A stretch of 37,677 bases of DNA from Armatimonadota bacterium (GTDB lineage: Bacteria; Armatimonadota; UBA5829), in NCBI GenBank assembly GCA_023474015.1, contig JAMCYN010000022.1:1-37677 (forward strand). Reading direction: 5' to 3'. Below the pieces are notes generated by a model. That model was given only the letters and a program-made list of their open reading frames with translations, was not told the origin of the DNA and searched no databases. The translations under genes and the position numbers were made by a program. This document shows, piece by piece, positions 26,551 to 34,472 of the stretch; position 1 is the first letter of the stretch; each line of letters opens with the position of its first letter.

Positions 26551-27702
26551 TTGACCAAGATAGAGATTGACTATCCTGAATACCGGATCGCTGCAAACAA
26601 AGAGAGATGGGCGGCATTCGAGAAGATGCGGTACCTGGATCGGGTTCCGGTTCTGGCATGGGTTGGCCCACGCTACTTCCTGGATGTGCGCGGCGTTTCC
26701 TACACTGAATACTTCGCAAATCCTCGAGACCAAGTATATCATCAGTTGATGAACAGCAAGTGGCGCGCGGAAAATATCCCCGACGACTCATTTGCCGACG
26801 CGTCCGGGACCGTCTCTCCGGACTTTGAGAATACCGGTCCAGCCGCATTTGGGGCAGAAATTGCGTGGTATGATGACAAGCCACCGAGGGTGGTGCCGTT
26901 TATCAAGACTGTTGATGAAATGGAATCCCTGCAACCTCCATCACCCCAAGACGGAATTTGGGGCAAACGCTTGCGTTGGTATGAAGAAATGTGCGATGTT
27001 GTAAAAGACTATCGGTTAGTCATAAATGGCGAGGATGTGCCGATCAACGTGACGGTTGGTGGGATGGACGCCGCCTTTACCGCTGCGATAGATCTAGTCG
27101 GGAGTGAGTTCTATTTGTGGATACTTGAATATCCACAAGCATGCAAGAGGTTTCTCGCCAAAATCAACCATGCGTATATAGACTGGGAGAACTATTGCCG
27201 CAGTAAGACAGGGGCGGCAATGTCTGACGCAAGCATGGTTGCAGATGCTGCTGAACTACTCTCTCCTGATCAGTTTCGAGAATTCTGCCTGCCCTACCTA
27301 ATGGAAATGTACGATGCCTTCCCAGGCCGGCGTAGGCTGCACATGTGCGGGCAAACGAGTCATATTCTAGACGTCCTGGCCGAAGAGGCACGAATAACAC
27401 ACTTTGACGGGTTCGGGTCCTGTGTCCCCCTTGATGACGTAGCTCGCAGGATGGCCGGACGAGTGAGAATCATTGGCAATGTTGATCCGGTACTAATGTT
27501 AACCGGTACGCCTGCGCAGATCGAGGCCGTTTCGCGGCGCGTCTTGCAGGTATTGGCTCCCTATGGTGGGCTGATGCTTTGCGACGGGTGCAATATTGCG
27601 CCCGGCACGCCGGTCGAGAATATCCAGGCAATGCAGACTGCTTCGGAGGCATATGGGCTTCCGAAGTTGATTGAAGAGGGAAACGCAGTGGGGTGGAAAT
27701 AG
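26551..27702 (+). CDS. UroD-family protein (4 of 4), methyltransferase-like HxC...C type
   Basis: 383 residues. TTG 26551 is taken as the start because AGAAGG lies at 26535-26540 and no in-frame ATG or GTG is near. Of the four UroD-like proteins this one best keeps the zinc triad of MtaA/MtbA/CmuA: H264 and C266 (LHMCG) and C347 (CDGCNIAPGTPVENI; C344 is also present). In those enzymes the metal activates a thiol to accept a methyl group from a corrinoid. No corrinoid-binding protein or MtaB-like gene is in the window, so a partner would have to be elsewhere. The AllA-like gene follows after 3 bases. Confidence 0.8.
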   Translation: MTKIEIDYPEYRIAANKERWAAFEKMRYLDRVPVLAWVGPRYFLDVRGVSYTEYFANPRDQVYHQLMNSKWRAENIPDDSFADASGTVSPDFENTGPAAFGAEIAWYDDKPPRVVPFIKTVDEMESLQPPSPQDGIWGKRLRWYEEMCDVVKDYRLVINGEDVPINVTVGGMDAAFTAAIDLVGSEFYLWILEYPQACKRFLAKINHAYIDWENYCRSKTGAAMSDASMVADAAELLSPDQFREFCLPYLMEMYDAFPGRRRLHMCGQTSHILDVLAEEARITHFDGFGSCVPLDDVARRMAGRVRIIGNVDPVLMLTGTPAQIEAVSRRVLQVLAPYGGLMLCDGCNIAPGTPVENIQAMQTASEAYGLPKLIEEGNAVGWK

Positions 27703-27705
27703 TCT

Positions 27706-28200
27706 ATGCTTATACACGTTGAAGACGCAGATGAAAAGCATTTCCGGGCTTACGGCTCGCTGGTCGTTATGCCGGATTCTCCCGCCCCGCTGGGCTCGGA
27801 CACCGTTCGATTCTGGCCTGCTCTCGCGAATTACTCGATCTGTGGCGGGACGGAGTTGGGTTTGTGTACGTGTCTTGAACGGCCGCGGAGGATAGACCGT
27901 CTCGAACGCCATCTCAACACACCGGAAGTATTAATTCCAATAGATGGAGACTTCCTGCTGCCCATCGCGTCGGCCGACCAGCCGGTGGCCTCGAATGGCG
28001 CACTCGAACCCGAAAAGACAGAAGTAATCAGGGTCAAGGCCGGATGCGCCGTAATTATTGACCCCGGCGTTTGGCACTGGGCGGTCTGGCCGGCGAGTGG
28101 CGAGTCGGTCACTTACCTTGTGCTGTTTGCTTCGGGGACATCGAAGGAAGACCTTGAAATAAGAGATATGGAGGATGAGATTCGATTTCAATGTCATTGA
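27706..28200 (+). CDS. Ureidoglycolate-lyase (AllA)-like cupin
   Basis: 164 residues. The AllA pattern is clear: RFWPALANY near the start, LERHLNTPEVLIPIDGDFLLPIA in the middle and IIDPGVWHWAVWP near the end. AllA releases urea from ureidoglycolate during allantoin breakdown. No other purine or allantoin gene is in the window, so a different substrate is likely; this fold is also used on other small hydroxy-acid derivatives. Its last bases overlap the start of the next gene by 10, indicating coupling. Confidence 0.78.
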   Translation: MLIHVEDADEKHFRAYGSLVVMPDSPAPLGSDTVRFWPALANYSICGGTELGLCTCLERPRRIDRLERHLNTPEVLIPIDGDFLLPIASADQPVASNGALEPEKTEVIRVKAGCAVIIDPGVWHWAVWPASGESVTYLVLFASGTSKEDLEIRDMEDEIRFQCH

Positions 28201-30086
28201 ACTTTGCCTCGCAGAGCAGAATCAGCTTCGATCCCGACAGGTGCAGGAAAGCCGGTATCACCGACATACTCGTAACACCCTTCCAAGTCAATGCTGAATC
28301 ATTTCAGGATGTCGATACGTTCAGGAAGAATCTCCGCTTCCTGAAGCAGAAAGCGGACGATATCAAATCGGATTGGCCAGAAGCCAGAGTCATCATCAAT
28401 ATGTTCACTATATGTCATCCCGAGGGCAACTTCAGGGTTCCTGACAGATTCCGCCCGCAATTGGATATTAGGGGACAAGTTCGTCCGGGCTTTGTTTGTT
28501 TTCTGGACGAGCAAAGGCAGTCCGAGCTGCTTCAGATGTATCGCCTCATAGCGGAAGAGGGCTTCGGGCATGTGATGATAGACGATGATTTCCGGGACGC
28601 ATTCTGCTTCTGCGACCATCACATCAGTGCGTTCACCCCATTTCATGGGGTGTCTAGGAACGATTTGGCTACCATCTTTGAGGACGAAAACCCGTCATTC
28701 GAAATCATTCAACTTCGGCGGCAGTGGCTGGATTTCAAGAAAGAGGGGTTGTTCTTGTTTGCGAGAAAGGTAGAGAGCACTCTTCACGGCGTCAATCCGG
28801 ACCTGCGTGTGGGTATCTGCATATCCGCAAAGCGGTGTAACGATCTTTCGGGAAGAGGGGTTCGGGAGTGGCTGGATATCTTCGATACGAATCGGGCACC
28901 GATGTTTGTTAGGCTAGCGGGCGAGCACTATGATGATTGCACCATAGATATATCCCGGTCTATAGGATGGCATCAGTACTACCGCGACCTGTTGCCTCTT
29001 GGCACGGACGCTATGGGGGAGGTGACCTATGTCTATCCCATATACTTCAAGAGCCCGACAAGCATCCGGCTTGAAACGAAGATCCATCTGGCCAGCGGGC
29101 TCGACAAGGTCTTGCTGGCCTGGACCGACGACTACAAGTATAACAACGCCTGGAAGATGTTGCTGGACGAGAAAAAGTTCTTCGACAGGATCAAGAGCAT
29201 TAGCAACAGAGTAAGCGGCGGCGCGGGCATATCCATCTTCGCGCCCGAGAACGCCGCGGAGTTTACGCCATTGGATAAGGTTAGCGGCACGGACCCTGTT
29301 AGGGCCTACCAGGGGCTGGCCTGTATGGGCTTGCCGGTAAGAATGCGCGACCGGATAGACTCAGCTTCCAAGGTGATTGTTCTGACTGGCTATCTCCCGG
29401 ACGATATCGCGCCAGATGTGGACGCGTATCTCGACAAGGGTGGACTATTGATAATTGACGCCTTGGCTGCAAGATCATTCTCCAGGGTGATGCCCGATGA
29501 GTATGTGGGATACGATGTACACGGGCAAGTCGCCGGGCTGCGGGCTGAAAGAGTGATCGCCACTGGTGAGATGATCGACGAACTCGCGGGCTTTCCTCAC
29601 TCATCAACGTATCATCTCGAACCTCGTGACACCGCACACGCCAATGTGAACGTTGTGAGCGAGCTGATCACTGTTGATGGCGACCGAGCCGGTGCTGGGG
29701 TGATAACCTACCATTGCCGTCGAGGGCGGATAGCAGTGCTTGCCTACGACCTTTGCCAGGTCAACTATCGAATAGCCTCGGACAGCTATAGGCGACTGAT
29801 GTCTTGCATATTCGCTGAGTCGAAGTATGAACCCGAGGTTCATCTTTCGGGATCGCTCTTCGTACAGCCGATCTTGTACACCGTACCTCGCCAAAGGCTG
29901 ATACTGGCTAACTACAACTGCTGTGAAAGCGAGGTGGCTTGCGGCGGCAATTGGCTTCGTGAGACGAGGAGTCTGGTAGACGCTGTGGCCGGGGAGCCGT
30001 GTTCTGCCGACAGCGTACGGATTCCACCCTTGGATATCAGAATCCTGGAATTACCGGGCAAGACTGGAGCAGGCTCGGATGATTAA
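28191..30086 (+). CDS. GH42-like architecture: TIM barrel plus GATase-like domain, cytoplasmic
   Basis: 631 residues, no signal peptide; GGAGGA upstream. Residues about 15-360 look like a TIM barrel with acidic strand ends (MIDDDFRDAFCFCDHH; AWTDDY). Around residues 385-480 is a Rossmann-like, class I glutamine-amidotransferase-like segment (KVIVLTGYLPDDIAPDVDAYLDKGGLLIID). This is like the trimerisation domain of GH42 beta-galactosidases. A small beta domain ends the protein. I cannot match a defined CAZy family. It is expected to act on an imported oligosaccharide. It overlaps its neighbours on both sides (10 and 8 bases). Confidence 0.6.
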   Translation: MSLNFASQSRISFDPDRCRKAGITDILVTPFQVNAESFQDVDTFRKNLRFLKQKADDIKSDWPEARVIINMFTICHPEGNFRVPDRFRPQLDIRGQVRPGFVCFLDEQRQSELLQMYRLIAEEGFGHVMIDDDFRDAFCFCDHHISAFTPFHGVSRNDLATIFEDENPSFEIIQLRRQWLDFKKEGLFLFARKVESTLHGVNPDLRVGICISAKRCNDLSGRGVREWLDIFDTNRAPMFVRLAGEHYDDCTIDISRSIGWHQYYRDLLPLGTDAMGEVTYVYPIYFKSPTSIRLETKIHLASGLDKVLLAWTDDYKYNNAWKMLLDEKKFFDRIKSISNRVSGGAGISIFAPENAAEFTPLDKVSGTDPVRAYQGLACMGLPVRMRDRIDSASKVIVLTGYLPDDIAPDVDAYLDKGGLLIIDALAARSFSRVMPDEYVGYDVHGQVAGLRAERVIATGEMIDELAGFPHSSTYHLEPRDTAHANVNVVSELITVDGDRAGAGVITYHCRRGRIAVLAYDLCQVNYRIASDSYRRLMSCIFAESKYEPEVHLSGSLFVQPILYTVPRQRLILANYNCCESEVACGGNWLRETRSLVDAVAGEPCSADSVRIPPLDIRILELPGKTGAGSDD

Positions 30087-31392
30087 CGATAGAAGGGAAT
30101 TGTCAACCAAGGCGTGCGACGAATCTACTCGGGCGAACGCCGCCTATCCGAAGCTGACAGCGGCTGATATCCGGCACAACATGATATTCATCGTGATGCT
30201 GGACGCGATCTTTACGATGGGAGTCAGCGACCTGCAACTGGTCACTGGTCCCGTCTGGAAGTATCTGAAGGCGTCCAACACGCTTATTGGCCTCGTGGGC
30301 TCGCTATCGATCACCGCACTTTTCGGTGTGTTTATATCCCCATTCATCAGCGTGCGGTGCAGATATAAGAAGTGGTATCTGTTCGTCAGCCACCTCCCCT
30401 ACATAGGAGCGTGGGGTGCGCTCGGGGTGGTGCTTCTGTTGTCACGGCAATGGGGTCTGTCAGATGAGTGGCTACTGTGGTTTACTGTCGTGATGCTTGG
30501 GGCGAACACGTTCTTTGGCGGTTTCGTCGGGCTGCCGCACCAGGAGTATATCGTCGCGTGCATTCCGATGAGTCACCGGGGCCGATACACGGGCTATTCG
30601 TACAGCATCGGCTCGGCGCTGTCCATTGCCACAATGGCTCTCGGGGGATGGATTCTGCTCAGGGTTGCGAAGCCCGGGGCCTACGGATACCTGTTTCTGC
30701 TGGTCTGGCTCTTCTGCCAGGCGGGGTATGTGATGGCTTTGTTTGGCCGCGAGAAGCCCGTTCCGATTGAGAAAGCCCCCAAGCCGTGGTCGAAAGCGAT
30801 GCTTGCGGCGGCTTGGAATGACAAACGGTTCCTGAAGCTTCTTCTAATCAACGGCATTCTTATGGCTATCTTCTGGCCGTTGATATTCACTTTTCTGCCT
30901 CAATATGCCCTGCGGGACTTAGGACTGATGGATGCGGCGGCGGCGGTGATTGGAACCGTCATGCTTGTTGTTAGGATAGTCGCTTCGAGTCCAATAGGAC
31001 ATCTGACGGATAAGTTCTCTCCGAAGCGTGTCCTGCCTTTGTGGCCTCTGGTAGTGGGGGTAGGGATGCTTGTGGCCGTGCTTGTGCGAAACCAGTATGG
31101 CGTGTATATCGCTACGGCGATGGGCGCGGCCATGACGGTGGGAGTCTGTGCGTCACTCAATCCATTGATCTATGGCATACCATCCGCCGAGAACCGGTCC
31201 GGTCACTTCACGCTGCAGCTACTGAGTATGTATGTGGCAAATTCCATCGGCCCGATTGTGATAGGCGGCGCGTGCGACTGGCTCGGATACAGAATGGTGT
31301 TTCTGGCCTCGGCATTCTTGGGCGTGGCGCTCTGTTTCGTCTGCAATTGGCTGCTAAGAGATCTCAGTGCCAATTCGGAAGACTATGCTTAA
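30079..31392 (+). CDS. MFS transporter
   Basis: 437 residues with about 12 hydrophobic segments and a central hydrophilic loop (about 225-250, GREKPVPIEKAPKPW). The Major Facilitator motif A appears after the loop as IGHLTDKFSPKR. It is an inner-membrane secondary transporter, the only sugar-uptake candidate in the window. Its start overlaps the end of the GH42-like gene by eight bases, which suggests that it imports that enzyme's substrate. The substrate class cannot be read from sequence. Confidence 0.88.
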   Translation: MINDRRELSTKACDESTRANAAYPKLTAADIRHNMIFIVMLDAIFTMGVSDLQLVTGPVWKYLKASNTLIGLVGSLSITALFGVFISPFISVRCRYKKWYLFVSHLPYIGAWGALGVVLLLSRQWGLSDEWLLWFTVVMLGANTFFGGFVGLPHQEYIVACIPMSHRGRYTGYSYSIGSALSIATMALGGWILLRVAKPGAYGYLFLLVWLFCQAGYVMALFGREKPVPIEKAPKPWSKAMLAAAWNDKRFLKLLLINGILMAIFWPLIFTFLPQYALRDLGLMDAAAAVIGTVMLVVRIVASSPIGHLTDKFSPKRVLPLWPLVVGVGMLVAVLVRNQYGVYIATAMGAAMTVGVCASLNPLIYGIPSAENRSGHFTLQLLSMYVANSIGPIVIGGACDWLGYRMVFLASAFLGVALCFVCNWLLRDLSANSEDYA

Positions 31393-31412
31393 TTGATTCA
31401 GGAGGAGAATTG

Positions 31413-33725
31413 ATGTTTTTCAGGTTCAGCGTCGTTTGTTTGATTATCACCAGCTTGCTTGTTATGGGAATCACTTCACAAGTGCTCGCAGCGGACACTG
31501 TTGTCGTCTATGGTCGGAAAGCCCCGTGGGTGCATAAGCACGCCGCCGAGGAGTTCGCAAAGTACGCCCGGCAGCTTGTCGGAGGACGCATCAGCGTCCT
31601 GACCGACGCCCAGAGTCTCAGCGCGGGGTCCAAGACGGCAGTTCTCATAGGTAATTCGGGCTCGAACCGACTTATTAAGAGCCTTAGCGATAAGGGCCTC
31701 GTCGCATTTTCGGGCATTACCCCCGGCAGCGACGGCTTCATCATAAAGACAGTCAAAGACAGCGGTGTGAACTACCTCATTCTCGGCGGGGTCAAGGACA
31801 GAGCCACGCTCTATGCGGTATATCATTACCTGGACAAGTTCTGCAAGGTGGGATTCTTCGAAGACGGGGAGCGCGTGCCGAAGATAGTTGCCCTGCCGAT
31901 GAGCGGGATCAGCGTGGTTTCCAATCCAAGGTTTTCCTATAGGCTCCGGAGCAAGTTCGGAACCGGCCATGTTATGCTCAGCAAGTATACTCATCACTTC
32001 TGGGACTGGAACGAGTACAGACGCAATATCGACTACTGGGCCAAAAGAAAACTGAATATGAGCGGTCAGTGTCTGCTCACCGGAGAAGGCACTACGTTAG
32101 TCGATGGTATAGTCCAGAGAGTCTTTGGAGTTGGACCCGAGCCCCCGGACATTTCGAGGCACGGTTGGCCGTCGGCCTACATTTGGCCGACTGGCATCAT
32201 GCACGATCTGCTCAAGAGGGAGATTGCGTACAGCCGTCAGCTTGGTTTTGAGTTCGATTACTTCATACAGTTCGGTGAAGTGCCTTGGAGGTTCAAAGAG
32301 AAGCATCCGGAAATAAAGTACCTGCCTGATTCTAACCTCATCGACCCGGCGGACCCACGGGGCAAGGAATACACCAAACGGTTTGTTGATGAGATCATCA
32401 AGGAGTTTGGCACGGACCACATATACTCATGTGGCGTTTACGGAGAACAAGCTCCCGGCGCTAATCCGTTTCAGGTCAAGGTTGATGCTTCCGTACAGAC
32501 GACGGAATTGCTCAAGGAACTGGATCCTAACGTGAAGTTTTGGCGCATGGATGCGTGGGACTATATGATGAACCCGGGTGGCATATGGACGAGGGCAAGT
32601 GTGAAAAAGTATCTTTCGACATTGCCCAAAGGAAGCATCTACATCGCGGACAATACGGCCGACATGACCAATCCGCCGACCTATGAAAGACACGGCTACT
32701 ACTACGGACACGAGTGGGCATTCGCGGTTATTAACCAACTGGCTGGTCAGGACTATTGGGTGGGTGATCTGCAAGATGTGCTTTCAAAGGTAACGGCTGT
32801 CATCAAGAGTCCGAATGGCGCTAACTGCATCGGCTTTCAAATGATGCCCGAAAATGTGGGCACGGTCCCGCTGTATTGGCAGTTCATAAGTGAGCTTGCA
32901 TGGAATCCTCAGGGTGTCACGGTCGAGCGCTTTCTGAGAGACTACACAGTTCGACGATATGGAGATCAGTCTGCGGCCAACATGCTGAAGAGCTACAGGT
33001 ATGCTGTCCAAGCGATGAAGCACTACCACGTGTCCAACCTTAGGGGTAACCCTTCGCGCGCTCCTCTCTATCGGTTCTCGTGCGCGGATTTCTGGAACCA
33101 TGACTTGCACAATATCCCGGACCAGTTCGGAATTGACATGGGCAAGGCGCTGGATGACTCCAAGTTGTGGCGCAACGCTCTGAACGTTGCTCTGCTCGAG
33201 CAGCGGAAGCAAGCGGGAAACAAGCTTTATGAGAACGACCTGGTGGACATGGCTCGCGGCTACTTGAGTTGCCTCTTCGACTATCACTTCAGTCGCTTCG
33301 TGCTATCCGCGAGAGACAGCGATTCTGAGACGATGGATGAGTCTGAAGCAAGATGCCTCTCCTGTCTAGATTGGCTGGAGAAGGTGCTGTCGAGGCGTGC
33401 GGACTTTTCGCTTCAAAATGACATCAAGCGGATCACTCAGGTTTCCGGCACGAACCCCAATGCAAGTTCCTATATCAGAGAGCGGTACATCTTCGCCAAC
33501 TACTGCTTGGTGGACAGTCTGGAACTGATGCACTACTACAACCGGCCGAGGGTCGAGGCGGTAATTGCGAAGCTGCGGGGCAAACCTGGCCCGACGTTTG
33601 AGGACATTGCCAAACGCTGGATAGGTGGGCCCGTGGCCGTGGATGACGTACAGAAGTTCAATGGCACCACAATCCAAGCAATTGGTGAAGCTATTCGGCA
33701 TACTAGCGTTTGGACTTCTTATTAG
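31413..33725 (+). CDS. Exported GH89-like alpha-N-acetylglucosaminidase-family protein
   Basis: 770 residues from ATG 31413, behind GGAGGAG; the open frame extends further upstream inside the MFS gene. The signal peptide ends near QVLAAD. The GH89 layout is complete: an N-terminal alpha/beta domain (about 30-165), a TIM barrel (from about 170, with HHFWDWNEYRRNIDYWAKRKLNM) and an all-helical C-terminus. Catalytic residues fit family GH89: E345 (IKEFGTDHIY ... GVYGEQAPG; E316 in human NAGLU) and E480 (MMPEN; E446 in NAGLU). The length is close to NAGLU. Predicted to remove alpha-linked N-acetylglucosamine, or a similar sugar, from glycans outside the cytoplasm. Confidence 0.82.
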   Translation: MFFRFSVVCLIITSLLVMGITSQVLAADTVVVYGRKAPWVHKHAAEEFAKYARQLVGGRISVLTDAQSLSAGSKTAVLIGNSGSNRLIKSLSDKGLVAFSGITPGSDGFIIKTVKDSGVNYLILGGVKDRATLYAVYHYLDKFCKVGFFEDGERVPKIVALPMSGISVVSNPRFSYRLRSKFGTGHVMLSKYTHHFWDWNEYRRNIDYWAKRKLNMSGQCLLTGEGTTLVDGIVQRVFGVGPEPPDISRHGWPSAYIWPTGIMHDLLKREIAYSRQLGFEFDYFIQFGEVPWRFKEKHPEIKYLPDSNLIDPADPRGKEYTKRFVDEIIKEFGTDHIYSCGVYGEQAPGANPFQVKVDASVQTTELLKELDPNVKFWRMDAWDYMMNPGGIWTRASVKKYLSTLPKGSIYIADNTADMTNPPTYERHGYYYGHEWAFAVINQLAGQDYWVGDLQDVLSKVTAVIKSPNGANCIGFQMMPENVGTVPLYWQFISELAWNPQGVTVERFLRDYTVRRYGDQSAANMLKSYRYAVQAMKHYHVSNLRGNPSRAPLYRFSCADFWNHDLHNIPDQFGIDMGKALDDSKLWRNALNVALLEQRKQAGNKLYENDLVDMARGYLSCLFDYHFSRFVLSARDSDSETMDESEARCLSCLDWLEKVLSRRADFSLQNDIKRITQVSGTNPNASSYIRERYIFANYCLVDSLELMHYYNRPRVEAVIAKLRGKPGPTFEDIAKRWIGGPVAVDDVQKFNGTTIQAIGEAIRHTSVWTSY

Positions 33726-33800
33726 AGATCGTGGAGAAAGTCTATTGTCTGTATCCTGCAGTTCTGAAGGCCACTGGCGCCGATATACTGGGTATACAAG

Positions 33801-34463
33801 ATGAGCATTGCTGATTCAAGAACATATCTAAGTGATGTAGTGGCCGACCTGATGGTCCATTGGCCGGACAACAATATGGTCAATATCGTCTGCCACGGAC
33901 ACAGTGTTCCGGCGGGCTATTTCGCCACCCCGAGGGTGGATACTTTCAACGCCTATCCGCATCTGTTACACAGGGCCCTGAATGACCGCTTCCCCTATGC
34001 AGTGGTCAACGTGGTAGTGACTGGCATAGGTGGTGAGAACTCGGCCCCAGGCGCCGAAAGGTTCGAGCGCGACGTCTTGTGTCACAGGCCTAGAGTGGTC
34101 ACAATCGACTATGCGATCGGTGACCGGTCTATAGGCTTGAAGAGCGCTGAATCTTCCTGGCGTTCAATGATTGAGGAATCCCTTGGCGAAGGTGCCAAGC
34201 TCTTGCTGTGCACCCCGACCGCGGATGTGAGCGGCGTTATGGACCCGGATAATGAAGAGTGGCTGTCACTGCATCGGCATTCCGAGCAAATCCGAGGACT
34301 TGCCGACGAATACGAAGTGGGTCTGGTGGACAGTCTATCTGCATTCAGGAACTATCAGGGGCATATCACGGACTTGCTGTCCTGGATAAACCACCCCAAC
34401 CGAAAAGGTCACGAGCTGGTAGCCGCCGAACTACTTCGGTGGTTCCCAATTATGAAGCTGTAG
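33801..34463 (+). CDS. SGNH/GDSL-like hydrolase with altered active-site blocks
   Basis: 220 residues, no signal peptide. Block I reads GHS (S35 as nucleophile, in CHGHSVPAG) instead of GDS. The block III region reads AIGDRS where GxND is usual. Block V keeps the His (H198, NHPNRKGH), but the Asp normally three or four residues earlier is missing (SWIN). It may be a divergent carbohydrate esterase or an inactive relative. No good ribosome-binding site precedes ATG 33801. Context, between the GH89-like and toroid genes, suggests deacylation of glycans. Confidence 0.68.
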   Translation: MSIADSRTYLSDVVADLMVHWPDNNMVNIVCHGHSVPAGYFATPRVDTFNAYPHLLHRALNDRFPYAVVNVVVTGIGGENSAPGAERFERDVLCHRPRVVTIDYAIGDRSIGLKSAESSWRSMIEESLGEGAKLLLCTPTADVSGVMDPDNEEWLSLHRHSEQIRGLADEYEVGLVDSLSAFRNYQGHITDLLSWINHPNRKGHELVAAELLRWFPIMKL

Positions 34464-34472
34464 TCAGATGAT

